Assembly (NCBI GenBank): GCA_030844895.1
Contig: CM061229.1
Span: forward strand, 105,522,975 to 105,586,974
Direction of reading: 5' to 3'
DNA length: 64,000 bases
Source: Ambrosia x helenae
Lineage: Eukaryota; Streptophyta; Magnoliopsida; Asterales; Asteraceae
Made by a program: the position numbers and the translations under genes. The notes below the pieces were generated by a model that saw nothing but the letters and a program-made list of their open reading frames with translations, did not search any database and was not told the DNA's origin. Shown here piece by piece: positions 22,484-33,759 of this stretch (position 1 is its first letter; each line of letters opens with the position of its first letter).

Positions 22484-22634
22484 TTATTATTATTATTAAT
22501 ACTAAACGGTCTCTTATAATACTAAGTGCTTGACTCGATCATACATATCGAATATAAGTCATGCTATGCATCGCTAAACAATATATGTTTCAGCAATATT
22601 TCCATTTTATTTGATCATAAAATGGGGTGTTACA
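21154..22634 (-). repeat. 3' LTR of the decayed chromovirus
   Basis: Starts TGTGACGCCCAC and ends GGGGTGTTACA on the plus strand. It includes four units of about 48 bp near 21515-21705 (ACTCCACACCCTCACT...TCACCGGGCCTGTGAC) and an ATT microsatellite (about 22450-22500). It is nearly identical to 33760-35228, apart from scattered substitutions and microsatellite length. Confidence 0.93.
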
Positions 22635-22650
22635 ACTCTCCCCACCTTAT
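22635..22650 (-). other. Polypurine tract
   Basis: The minus strand reads AAGGTGGGGAGAGT directly before the LTR start TGTAACACC. This is the expected plus-strand primer of the element. Confidence 0.7.
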
Positions 22651-23100
22651 AGAAATTTCGTCCGCGAAATTTAGGTGAAGAGGTACGGGTATCTTTGTTT
22701 CACCTCATCTTCTTTTTTTTCCATGTCTCTTTAGGTCCTCTCCTTGCATCCCACTTGACTCGTACTAGAGGGAACTCCCTATTTCTTAATTTATTTACTC
22801 GTCATTTACAAATTGAATGAGACGTTCCGTATAGTTCAACTTATCATTGATCCGGATTTCTTGCCATTACATCTTAAGTGACTTGTCTGCCAAACTTTTT
22901 CTTAGGTTGGACACGTGAAACGTGTCATGTATTGCTTGTAATTCCTCTGGCAGTTCTAATTTATATGCTATTAGGTCAATTCTTTTGATTATCTCAAATG
23001 GTCCAATATACCATCGACTCAGTTTTTCCTTTCTTCTTAAACCGAATGATGCCTTTCCAAAGCGAGACCTTAAATAGTACCATGTCACTTATATAGAATT
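22651..23100 (-). pseudogene. Chromovirus integrase C-terminus and chromodomain-like tail
   Basis: The minus strand reads RSRFGKASFGLRRKEKLSRW, then YIGPFEIIKRIDLIAYKLEL and HDTFHVSNLRKS, the typical GPF/Y module of the integrase end. After stops, the segment LRNREFPLVRVKWDARRG ... ETW resembles a chromodomain-type ending of plant chromoviruses. Several stops separate the pieces. Confidence 0.75.
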
Positions 23101-23908
23101 CTAATGGTACTTTCTTTTGTCGCCATAATATTTTTTTTTTCTATTTCTCACAACTTTTTATCTAGTCTCATATTTGTATGATCTTATTTGTAGTAACCTC
23201 AATAACCTCGGGAACTGCTAAGGGATGGCTATCAATTTCTGACTAACAAACGGATGATTGAAATCATCTAAACATATAATGTCATAATATGGGCGGCCTC
23301 GATACTCTAAAGATAACTATTGTTATAAGCAAATCTATCAAGGGTAAATGTTCATTCCCCTACCACCGAAGTCTAACGCATGTCCTAAGCATGTTTTCCA
23401 GGGTCTAAATTGTCCTTTCACTTTATCCATCAGTATATGGATGTTATGTCATTCTTAAATTTACTCCTTAAAGAAGTCTTGCCAGAATACTGATGTAAAC
23501 GGCTACCTCTATCTACTATGATGGATATAGGTACTCCATGACGGCTGACAATTTCTTTGACAATTTCTTTGTATATTTTCCATCTTATAAACTTCCTGTA
23601 TTGCAATCTTAGTTAACCAATCTAATATAACCCAAATGGCATCATGCCTAGACTTAGTTCCTGGAGGTTTAGTAATGAAATCCTATTGTTATCATCTTTC
23701 ATATATCCATTTAGGGATATCAGTTTATACTAAATATCATGAAGGCTTTTGATGTTCTATTTAACCCGTAGGCAAGTCAGGTATTTGCATATACACTTAC
23801 TGATGAAGCATACTTATATCTATGTGATTCTTATGTCACTTTATAACTGAGCCTTCTCCGATAGATATTCATATCCTATTGCATAATCTTAGTATTTGAT
23901 TTTATCCC
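23101..23908 (-). pseudogene. Degenerate integrase core
   Basis: Short recognisable pieces only. DAIWVILDWLTKIAIQ (about 23590-23640) matches the core around the first catalytic Asp region, and IVSRHGVPISIIVDR (about 23490-23550) the next segment. The length is too short for a full RNase H plus integrase, so deletions must have occurred. Dense stops. Confidence 0.6.
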
Positions 23909-24259
23909 TTAGCAATTTAAGAATGGCATCGATATGTCTATGGTTCCTCTCTTGAAATAGATGAGAATATAATCTATGAAGGTGATTACTAAATGAATGG
24001 GGTATGGTTCACAAGCTTGGTTTATAAGGTTCATAAAGGTGTCTAGTGTATTAGTGAGGCCAAAAAGCATCACTGGAAACTTGTAATGACCATACAGTCT
24101 CGCCTTCAATTGATGGTATCCAGACCTTATGTCGATCTTCGACTTATAGAAGTAACTTGCACTTTGTGACTGATTAAACATATTATCCATCCTTGGTAGT
24201 AGGTATCGATTCTTTATTATGGTCTTGTTTAGATCTCTATAATTAATCCACATTCTCAC
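23909..24259 (-). pseudogene. Degenerate chromovirus reverse transcriptase
   Basis: Pieces WINYRDLNKTIIKNRYLLPR, DIRSGYHQLK and LFGLTNTLDTFMNLIN are clear RT motifs. The catalytic box reads FIDYILIYF instead of F/YxDDILIY, so the second Asp of the active site is gone. This copy cannot encode a working polymerase. Confidence 0.85.
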
Positions 24260-24274
24260 TTATCCATCTTTCTT

Positions 24275-25188
24275 TTAACCAATAATAGGTGCTCCCCGTG
24301 GCGACGTGCTAGGACGTATAAACCCTTTGTCCAATAATTCTTGGAGTTGGTTTCTCAATTCTTGCATCTCAGTCGGGGCGAGACGGTACGGGGCCTTAGC
24401 AATAGGGGTTGCTCCGGGAATTAAGTCATTTCTAACTTCAATTTGCCTATCAGATAGTAGTCCAGGAAGATCATTAAGGAATACTTTAGGAAATTCGGAT
24501 ACTACTGATATATCTTCTAGTTTCTTTTCTTCCATTGTTTCTGATGCATACACTAGATAAGCTAGATGACCCTTCTGAATACACTTAGATGCTTTTAGAC
24601 TGGTGACAAAACTTATGGGTTTACTATCTTTTTCCCCATGAATTATCAAAGATTCCCCTAAGGGTCTTTAATTCGAATCTGCTTCTTATCACACAATATC
24701 TGAGCTTGAAACTTAACTAATCAATCCATTCCTAGTACTACATCGAATTCTCCAAGTATCATTTCTAGCAAGTCTATGGGTATTGAGGTATTACTAACCA
24801 GGATAATACAATCCTTAATAACATTTCCAATTTCCTCTTCCATTTCATCGGCTAGTTCTACTATAAAGAATTTATCTAACTTACAGAGAATCTGATTAAT
24901 CAAAACTCTAAATTGCTCAGATATAAAACTTTTATCTGCACGAGTATCAACATATAAGATTTTAGGAGGAATGTACCCATTATCATGTCGGGGTTCCTAC
25001 GACCTCTTTAGTTGATATGGAAAAAGCTTTCCCTCTTACTCTATTAAGTCATTCCTTCTATTGTTTCTTAGGGTAGCCATCCTTAAAAAGTCATGTCTGT
25101 CTCCACATTCAAAACACTTGCGGGCCTTTCTATAATCACGATGGGAGTGTCTGGGTCTTATAATTTCTACTTACTAACTCGGGACATG
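24275..25188 (-). pseudogene. Chromovirus gag knuckle, protease and RT start
   Basis: From the right: a gag zinc-knuckle piece (CFECGDRHDF, about 25110), then protease remnants (ILYVDTRADKSFIS, then DLLEMILGEFDVVLGMD at about 24725), then the protease-RT linker and the RT beginning (FPKVFLNDLPGL, PYRLAPTEMQELRNQLQELL, DKGFIRPSTSPRGAPI). In-frame stops occur near 24275, 24720 and 25020. The gag frame is cut at 25188 by the solo LTR insertion. Confidence 0.8.
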
Positions 25189-25299
25189 TGTAACATCGCA
25201 AAATTTTCCCCAATCTTTGGATTAGTAAAAACCACCACTTTATCTATATTATGTTCTCTTTATACAAATATACTAACCTTGTCTAATAAATTTTTTTTA

Positions 25300-25345
25300 T
25301 AATAATAATAATAATAATAATATTAATAATAATAATAATAATAAT
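25300..25345. repeat. AAT/ATA microsatellite
   Basis: An imperfect (AAT)n run inside the solo LTR. Confidence 0.85.
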
Positions 25346-25539
25346 ATAACAATGCTAGTAATTAACCTTATTGGGAGATTATGCAATTAGTTTATCAAAC
25401 CTACAAACATATAAACTAAACAAACCAAACCCACTCCTTAACCCAACTTTTGGAAAGCCCAGAATTCATTTCGGCCCAAGACGTGAAGCCCAAACCCGGC
25501 CCACTTCCCTTCTTCTTCCCCTACACAACAAAAAAAAAA

Positions 25540-25630
25540 AGAAATGAAAACCGCTCAGGCCGGGATTCGAACCCGCGCCTGAGCGTGGCCAACAACACAC
25601 ACGAACCAGTTGGTCCAGCAGTCATTTATG
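25540..25630 (-). other. tRNA-like Pol III promoter remnant in the solo LTR
   Basis: The minus strand has an A-box-like CTGGACCAACTGGTT, then GGTTCGAATCC (perfect B box) in a T-arm-like stem (CGCGGG...CCCGGC), then a long T run (25527-25537). It is homologous to the better preserved module at 52498-52583. Confidence 0.6.
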
Positions 25631-26221
25631 TTTATATTTTGAAAACAATATCTCTTAAATCGACCCTTTAGAATCCTAGTCAAACCACGAAAGTCAAACA
25701 CCCAGTTCACTTTTCGTTTGAATTCAATAAACGCGCGTTTGATCCATAGATGGTAATGATTTTGATCCCTTTATGACCGAGAAATCAGCTCCGTTCATTA
25801 CCCTCTTGATTACAGCTGTTATCGTTCAATTTCAAGATCAATTGTCGCGTTTAACATTTAAAACTTGGTCAAATTTCCAATTCAACGTTCAGACATGTAA
25901 TAGTATAAATTGAAGCCTACACTAGAACCTAAAAGTGCCGAAAATCATTTCCCCTCCTTTAAAACTCACTCTCAATCGCTCTTCTAAACGAATTGATCAA
26001 ACCTTGACTTTTCTTTTGACTCGGCCTAATCAACGAATTTCAACCTGTAAGTCCGACTTAATCCATTCTTCGTTTATGTTTTTGTATCACGAACAATAAC
26101 CCTTTACTCGATTATTGTTTGGTTCGGGATTATTGGATTTCAAAAACCTAGGGTGTTCTTATGATATTTTTGGGGAAGACGACTTAATGTCGCATCTGTT
26201 TAAAATTAACTTGAAACAAAA

Positions 26222-26315
26222 CTAAATACAAACTGATCCTCAGATCAGTTGGTAAAATCTGTTGTTGTACAATGTCTGGCCGCTGGATGCCTTGGGTTCG
26301 AACCCAGGCACCTTG
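26222..26315 (+). other. Second tRNA-like module in the solo LTR
   Basis: CAGATCAGTTGGT is A-box-like and TTGGGTTCGAACCCAGG forms a T-arm with a good B box. Spacing is somewhat long for a tRNA. No recognisable anticodon arm. Confidence 0.45.
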
Positions 26316-26392
26316 ATTTATTTATTTTTGATAATTATGCAATAATCTAGAAGCTTATACATTTAATCGAATCCAACAAACTCTGTTCTCAG

Positions 26393-26485
26393 GGTCCAGA
26401 CCAGATGGTCTGGAGTTGTGATTGATTATAAACAACGAACCGGCCAGAGGCCCTGGTTCGAATCCCATAAGCAACAACTTTTTTT
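26393..26485 (+). other. Third tRNA-like module in the solo LTR
   Basis: CCAGACCAGATGGTCTGG (itself a small inverted repeat) is followed by CCTGGTTCGAATCCC, a perfect B box, and a T7 run near 26480. It looks like a decayed tRNA-derived unit. Confidence 0.45.
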
Positions 26486-26489
26486 AAAA

Positions 26490-27300
26490 ACCCTTTATTT
26501 ATATATTTAACCTTTTAATCTTTTAAAATAGTTTTAAAACACTAAAAATGCTTTATAAACTCTATAAAAATTATATTATGTTAATCTCATAACAAAGTTT
26601 ATTATACAATTTTTAGATTTTCAAAAACCATTTATTTATTATATATAATAAATATTACAAGTTTATTCCTTAATAATTTAAAATTCTATAAAAATATCAA
26701 AACGACTTTATAAAATTCCACAAAAATTATTTTAAACTTATAAATCAATAAACATTTCAGAAATAAATTTTGTTTCAGAAAAATCATTTATTTACTATTT
26801 TTAACCGATTTTTGTTATTTTAATCATAAATAAATCATAATAAATTCATTTTTCATTATTTTTACATCAAAATTTCACATAAATTATTATTAATCATTTA
26901 GATCAGAAATATATTTTTTTGATTCGAAGTTTATAAATTTTTAATATTTTTAAATTTTAAGTTTGTAATTTGTCAAATAAGTATTAATATATAAATATTC
27001 ATTAATTAAGAAATTAATTTTATAAAAAATTATTTTCACATTTATTACATTATAATCCAACTACCTTTAGTTAATATTGGGCAGAAATATTTTTATTAAT
27101 TATTTCTTTATTTATTAAAGTTATTAACAATTATTCAAATTTAATCATAAATCAATTATTAATCCCCAAATTAGGAACCCTAGCACACTTTAGACTAGAA
27201 AACTTAGACTTATTAAGTTTTCCCCAACACTTATTTATTACCTTGAAATAGGGTGATATTTGGATACACACGAGCCACATTTACCTATATATCAAGGGTC
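26490..27300. other. Very AT-rich part of the solo LTR
   Basis: No gene. Long runs of A/T with almost no G or C, as often seen in plant gypsy LTRs. Confidence 0.5.
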
Positions 27301-27443
27301 TTCATTCTAACACTAAGGTGAGTTTACATAGCCCCTTTTCCATTTCACTATTTTGGGGTGAAACATGTTACAACATTCAATTTACAATTCAATCATAAGT
27401 GTCTATGTGTTATTCTATGTTGCATTATGTCTTAAACATTACT

Positions 27444-28705
27444 TGTAACACCCCAACCGATGGCGGAAACATCGAGGTGTCACGTAAGAATGAGTATACA
27501 GTAGCACATGGTAATCAAGTTTTAATTGAAATTTTATTTAAAGTGCAAATATCCAAAATTGAAAATACATAATAAGTGTTGAATGGAATTCTAATACATC
27601 AAATAACCAAATAAAGCATAAACTTCAATTTGTCTTCTCATGCTAACACTCTAGTCTTCACGCATCATTATTTCCTGTTGAGTTTGGAAAAAATGGGGGG
27701 GTCAACTAGAAGTTGGTGAGAATACATAAGCCATGTCAAGCAAATAGTTTAAGTATAAAAGTTTAGCAATTCATATGTCTATCGTAAGTTTAAGTCTACA
27801 TGAATAAACATAATATGTTGAATCGACATAATCAAACCTCCGACTAGTTTAGGTCCATCCCGTCATCCACGGTTCACCTTAATAATATGTTGGAAAGATA
27901 ACAATCACCACGCTACCTATGTAGGAGGTACACGTATCCGGGTGGGATTGTCAATCCAATAGATCTATTATTGAGTATCGCCGGCTTGGCCATAGCTAAT
28001 GATTATGTAATGTTGAAACTCGTTGAAACTGTTGTTGTTGTCTAATTCATGAGGCATTAAAGTTTACAACTAGACATGCATGTAGAATTGCTTAAGTATA
28101 ATGTTGCAAGTATGAAGAATTGCATAAACATGGTTACGTAAACTCACCTTAGCAAGGTATTAAGTCTCGAGAAATAGAATATGTGTAGCCCCAAAGTTGC
28201 CAATTACAAGAGCTTATAATCAAAGCTTCAATTGTAGAAGTAATAGACTATAGAAGAAAGGTATGAGGGAAAGTTTAATCGGATTGAAACAATCGATTTA
28301 GAGGTGCAAAGTATAATGGGTCATAGGTGGGTTTTTATACTAGTTTTGGATTCAATTAGCCATTAAAATTGGTCAACACCATAAAGTAAGGTTTTATGAT
28401 GAATTGACTATTTGACTAAGACTTTGACTGTTTGACTAAGACTTTGACTAGGACTTTGACTATTTGACTCAAGGCTTTATTTAAAAAAAAAATCTTGTAT
28501 GTGAAAAAAAAAAAGAATTTAGAATCATATTATTATTATTATTATTTATATACATTTATGTATGTATATAAGTTGTGAGTTAGGATAAATAAAGACTTAG
28601 GCACATTTATATAATATTAATGATAAAGGTGTAATAAAAAATATATATATATATATAAGGGCTTTTTATGTATTAAAATTTTGGGGAAAATTTTGCGATG
28701 TTACA
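27444..28705 (-). repeat. 3' LTR of the LARD-like element
   Basis: 1,262 bp, TGTAACACCCCAACCGATGG ... GCGATGTTACA. It includes repeated GACTTTGAC(T) motifs near 28400-28470, and ATT and TA microsatellites near its end. Confidence 0.92.
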
Positions 28706-29204
28706 GTCTCCCCTACTTTTGGAAACTTCGTCTCGAAGTTTATTGAAAACACAGGGTTGAAGGTGATTGGGTAGAAATTAGGACAAGGGTGGTTTGGGAA
28801 GTTTCGAGTTAAGGCATCATATAAATTAATAGGTAACAGAATAAACTGTTTCGAATAATTTGGGTAAGAGTTTTGATATGTGTGAGTTTTAAGGGTTGGA
28901 TTAGGTTCATCTGAAATAGCAAGGAGAATAAGAATCTTAAGTTTTAGGAGTCCTAAAAGGAATGAGTTGATGGACTATTGAAAGACTAAATGAACTACCA
29001 GATAACTAAGGTTTATAATTGGTCAACTACCGAAAAACCTTGATAGAATTTCACAGTACCTTAACGTACCTGTAAATTCATGATTACGTTCCGGACCGCA
29101 ATCACCAATTTACCTCACATTAGGGTTTTGTGTCCTTCTATAACTCTAGACACACCTGTAAAATAATATGATTAACCATGTATCCAAAAATGAGTCCAAC
29201 TGTT

Positions 29205-29415
29205 GAGCAGGAAAAAGACTTCTACCAGTCAGTGAGTAGGAACCTCTACCGATTGTTGAGCAGGTATGATAGCCTCTACCAGTCGTTGAGCAGGTTGTAG
29301 GGCCTCTACCGACTGTTGAGCAGGCATGATGACCTCTACCAATCGTTGAGTAGGTTATTTTGTACTCTACTAACTGTTGAGCAAGTACTTCATCCTCTAT
29401 CAGTTGTTTGATTAA
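29205..29415. repeat. 30-bp minisatellite
   Basis: About seven units of 30 bp built on CCTCTACCxxTxGTTGAGCAGG. The translated frame on the minus strand (Cys-Ser-Thr-Ile-Gly-Arg-Gly repeats) is a by-product of the repeat. Confidence 0.88.
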
Positions 29416-30454
29416 GTGTACCAATTATTACACACATGAATTGCAAATTGATAATATGTACATGTAAGCAATCAAGTATCAAGTATAGCATACGAGTTGT
29501 AATAGAGTTGCCCTAGATAAGGTTAATGACTCTAGGTGTGTCTATAGTAAATAGTTTATATTCCATGAATTCTAGTTTCAAATGTTCAAATAAGGCAAAT
29601 AGTCGAATCCTCATGTATAACTAAGGATTATGTTTGATGCAACACACAATCAAGTTTCAATAGTTTGGTTATCATGGGTAACTAGCTCATGTGTGAGAAG
29701 GTGAAGGATATGAATTTAGTTCTTGAGAGGATGATGAAAAATTCTTGAAGCAGAATCAAAGTTGTGAGAGATAGTGAATGTGAAGATAGTTGATAAAGAG
29801 TTTATTTTATAGTATGGAGATTATATGATTTGGGTAGGGTGTTGAATATTTAAAAAGTGGCTAAGATGGTAAGGTGAAGTGTGATTGTGAAATCCATGGA
29901 TGGTTATGAAATGAGATTGATTTAAGCTGTAAAATTTTGAGATTTTAAAGCTTAGTTTAAGGAAAGTGAGTGTAATCATTTATTCATTAATTAAAACGAA
30001 TAAACGAAAACGTTGACTTATCAAAACTTCTAGATTCTAATAACATAGTGAAGACATGATTTAGCCTATAAGTGAACACTCATCCCGAGAATTCCCAGGT
30101 AGGCATCCGGGTCCCTCGTCTGATTGGGATATATGCGCAATGCCAGCCTAGACAGAAGACTCAGAATACAGGCGTTCACCCTTCCAGATTGCACGTGTTC
30201 GTTATTAAAATTCTAGAACTTCGACGAGATCTCAAGGTGGTTCAGGCTAAACCTGAGGATTTGTCCTATTAGTCTAAGAGTAGATCTTGTGATGGAGAAC
30301 AATCTTCTTGTAGGGACTAAAGTAGGGATAAGAAGTAGGAGGGAGATAGAGAATAGAAACAAGTAGGGTTGCAAGTAAAAGGAGCAAGTACTGATTATAA
30401 TCCTATGGTTATAGACTAGATTATTTTTCTAATAACCTAATTCCCTATAACCAT

Positions 30455-30467
30455 GGCTCTGATACCA
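30455..30467 (-). other. Primer-binding site for initiator Met-tRNA (LARD-like element)
   Basis: TGGTATCAGAGCC on the minus strand, three bases after the LTR end. Confidence 0.88.
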
Positions 30468-30470
30468 ATC

Positions 30471-31980
30471 TGTAACACCCCAACCGATGGCGGAAACATC
30501 GAGGTGTCACGTAAGAATGAGTATACAGTAGCACATGGTAATCAAGTTTTAATTGAAATTTTATTTAAAGTGCAAATATCCAAAATTGAAAATACATAAT
30601 AAGTGTTGAATGGAATTCTAATACATCAAATAACCAAATAAAGCATAAACTTCAATTTGTCTTCTCATGCTAACACTCTAGTCTTCACGCATCATTATTT
30701 CCTGTTGAGTTTGGAAAAAATAAAGCATAAACTTCAATTCTAATACTTAAAAACTTTTAAAACTTTTTAAACTTAAATTTTTTTTTTATTAAATCCATTC
30801 CAAATAACGTTTCAACACAAATATTAGATTAAAACATAGACACGGTCCATACTAAACATAAATGATAAAATTTTAGTTTGCTCAAAAATTAAATTTGAAA
30901 ACGACGAAATTTATAGGGATTATAATAGAAAATTTTGAAGGGCTATTATTGTAAATTTGACGAAAGACGAAGGTGACGAATGTCACAAATACATAAGCCA
31001 TGTCAAGCAAATAGTTTAAGTATAAAAGTTTAGCAATTCATATGTCTATCGTAAGTTTAAGTCTACATGAATAAACATAATATGTTGAATCGACATAATC
31101 AAACCTCCGACTAGTTTAGGTCCATCCCGTCATCCACGGTTCACCTTAATAATATGTTGGAACGATAACAATCACCCACGCTACCTATGTAGGAGGTACA
31201 CGTATCCGGGTGGGATTGTCAATCCAATAGATCTATTATTGAGTATCGCCGGCTTGGCCATAGCTAATGATTATGTAATGTTGAAACTCGTTGAAACTGT
31301 TGTTGTTGTCTAATTCATGAGGCATTAAAGTTTACAACTAGACATGCATGTAGAATTGCTTAAGTATAATGTTGCAAGTATGAAGAATTGCATAAACATG
31401 GTTACGTAAACTCACCTTAGCAAGGTATTAAGTCTCGAGAAATAGAATATGTGTAGCCCCAAAGTTGCCAATTACAAGAGCTTATAATCAAAGCTTCAAT
31501 TGTAGAAGTAATAGACTATAGAAGAAAGGTATGAGGGAAAGTTTAATCGGATTGAAACAATCGATTTAGAGGTGCAAAGTATAATGGGTCATAGGTGGGT
31601 TTTTATACTAGTTTTGGATTCAATTAGCCATTAAAATTGGTCAACACCATAAAGTAAGGTTTTATGATGAATTGACTATTTGACTAAGACTTTGACTGTT
31701 TGACTAAGACTTTGACTAGGACTTTGACTATTTGACTCAAGGCTTTATTTAAAAAAAAAATCTTGTATGTGAAAAAAAAAAGAATTTAGAATCATATTAT
31801 TATTATTATTATTTATATACATTTATGTATGTATATAAGTTGTGAGTTAGGATAAATAAAGACTTAGGCACATTTGTATAATATTAATGATAAAGGTGTA
31901 ATAAAATATATATATATATATATATATATATAAGGGCTTTTTATGTATTAAAATTTTGGGGAAAATTTTGCAATGTTACA
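30471..31980 (-). repeat. 5' LTR of the LARD-like element, with a replaced block
   Basis: Identical to the 3' LTR for the first 250 bp, then about 262 bp of foreign sequence (30720-30982) stand where the other LTR has about 34 bp. It is then nearly identical again to the end. Total 1,510 bp. Confidence 0.92.
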
Positions 31981-32551
31981 TTACTAGGGTAAGCACATTA
32001 TTCTAGCATAATCATTAACATTGATCAGCCGACGGTATACAATGATAGATCTATTGGACTGACAATCCCACCGGATACGTGTACCTCCTACATAGGTAGC
32101 GTGGGTGATTGTTATCGAATTTATAACATAATCGAGTGAACCATATGCGTATGGGATGGACCACAATATTCTAGTCACAAGGTTTGATTATGCACTCGAT
32201 TTACCCGATGGTTTTGTTTTCACATATGGACTAGACTTGCCATGACACTCAAATTGTACAAGTTTTTATTCAATTATCAAAACCTATGTAATTCTCACCA
32301 ACTTTTGTTGACCCAAAATATTTTCAAACTTAACATGTTTCAGGTTATGGCTTATTCGAAGATTAGAGTTAATGCTTGAAGATGCGTAGCTAGTATTTTT
32401 TTTTTCATTTTGATGTACAAATTTTTAGAACAATTGTATGTAATTCATTTAAATCATTTATTGAAACTTATTATTTATCATGAGCTACTGAACAATCATC
32501 AATACGTGACATCCCGATGTTTTTTGCCATCGGTTGGGGTGTTACAACATG

Positions 32552-33744
32552 GATCGAAATGTTCTTTTCTACATATAAGACACTGGGGTGGGGGTCCACA
32601 TTGCCTCTTAAAATCTCTATAAGTAGTTCTCCTATTCTTCTGATGATTGTCCCAACTTTAAATGCATGAATAACAAACATAACTCCGTACAATTCGAGGC
32701 GATTTACTTATTTCCAAAATAGTTTCCACTTTACTTAATTATACATGGGATTTGATGGCACCTTTCTTCCTATCCGAAAGTATGAGGGTTACAAGATGAA
32801 GGTCTTGTGATTACAATCGGGAGATTCTCGTTTTCTAGATTTAATTAGATTAGAATCCTCTGCATTCTCTTCTTCTTAAGACTCTTCATGTGATGTCATG
32901 TGGATAAGGTGTTTCCATCGAATAAAACCGGTCATCCTGTACTCTGAAGTTTTTGTCTTTGTATGTTAGGGAGGATTTCGCGACTCGGATGGCTATTCGA
33001 TCGATTGAGTTATCGCCTAATTTTACTAGTTTGGCATGACAAGCGGGGTCAACATGTGGGCAAGGATAACAATTAATATTAATGGATGGTTCAGTCGACA
33101 TTTTCTAAGTTTCCAAGAAAATACTACTTCGGTATTGTACACGTGTACAAGCAACTACACTAGCTATTTTACGTAATATACATAATGCAACACGTTTTCA
33201 ATATAGCACATAGACAAATAAGTTTATTGCCCTCACCGGGCCCATGACACCATAAGTCAATCTGGCACCCTCCCCGGGTCCATGACTTATATTATGTCAA
33301 TCTGGCACCCTCACCGGGCTTTAACTTTAACTTATACTTGCTGAGGGATCTTATTTATGACTTTTACATTTAATAATGTCCAATTTTCAGCTTTTACCTT
33401 AGTTAACCCTGATTGTTCTTGTCCTCTAAGTCTTAACCAGTAAACCTACTATCTCACAAGGAGTACTACACTTATGGAATCACTATGATTTATATACTAC
33501 AGTTGTCACCATCATTATTTCCAAACAACTCTACATCCTCAATAGGTTCATATTCAAACTCAATGGTCACTCATATATCAAAAGGTTATTTATATCATGC
33601 TTACATATAAAATCAGGTCCTTTATATACGAGGTATCCTTATCTGCAATAACTTACTTCAGTGTATATCCTACTTAAGGCATGCCTAATATTAAAGGTTG
33701 AAGCCTAGATATTCATACCGAATACCTAATTCGCTAAAACCTTT
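32552..33744 (-). pseudogene. Chromovirus gag remnant and leader
   Basis: Between the ACATG duplication and the primer site. The minus strand has RDFKRQCGPPPQCLICRKEHFD near 32570-32640, split here as QCLICRKEHF, which looks like the first gag zinc knuckle. Most of gag is otherwise unrecognisable. The region near 33225-33320 repeats CACCGGG...TGAC motifs like those in the LTR. Confidence 0.5.
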
Positions 33745-33757
33745 GGCTCTGATACCA
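33745..33757 (-). other. Primer-binding site for initiator Met-tRNA (decayed chromovirus)
   Basis: TGGTATCAGAGCC on the minus strand, two bases after the LTR end at 33760. Confidence 0.9.
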
Positions 33758-33759
33758 AC

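Larger units (their letters stand above)
28706..30470 (-). other. Non-coding interior of the LARD-like element
   Basis: A polypurine tract (CCAAAAGTAGGGGAGAC on the minus strand) is at one end and a primer site at the other. No gag or pol motif was found on either strand. The open frames here are short or arise from the minisatellite at 29205-29415. Confidence 0.75.
27444..31980 (-). mobile_element. Young non-autonomous LTR element (LARD-like)
   Basis: LTRs at 27444-28705 and 30471-31980 flank only 1.77 kb of interior without pol or gag. TTACT is duplicated exactly on both sides (27439-27443 and 31981-31985). A Met-tRNA primer site lies at 30455-30467 and a purine tract lies at 28706-28722, so it reads on the minus strand. 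Outside one replaced block the two LTRs differ at only a handful of positions, so it is the youngest insertion of the nest. It must have been mobilised by an enzyme supplied elsewhere. Confidence 0.92.
25189..32546 (+). mobile_element. Solo LTR, itself interrupted by another LTR element
   Basis: The outer ends are TGTAACATCGCAAAATTTTCC (25189) and GGTTGGGGTGTTACA (32546), flanked by perfect ACATG repeats (25184-25188 and 32547-32551). No internal retroelement domain belongs to it, so it is a solo LTR. Its two parts, 25189-27443 and 31986-32546, total about 2.8 kb. They are separated by the element at 27444-31980 and its TTACT duplication. The right end matches 51409 onward in inverted orientation. 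Orientation follows from comparison with the inner element. Confidence 0.88.

Noticed and set aside
26393..26485. Functional tRNA gene
   Set aside because: The T-arm is good, but no acceptor stem or anticodon arm pairs convincingly.
29205..29415. CRISPR-like direct repeats
   Set aside because: Units are head-to-tail without unique spacers, and the DNA is a plant retroelement.
29146..29424. Repetitive Cys/Thr/Gly/Arg frame
   Set aside because: Follows from a 30-bp minisatellite, whose length is a multiple of three.
32886..33101. Cys-rich small secreted protein
   Set aside because: Lies in the gag/leader region of the decayed chromovirus, with no signal peptide.
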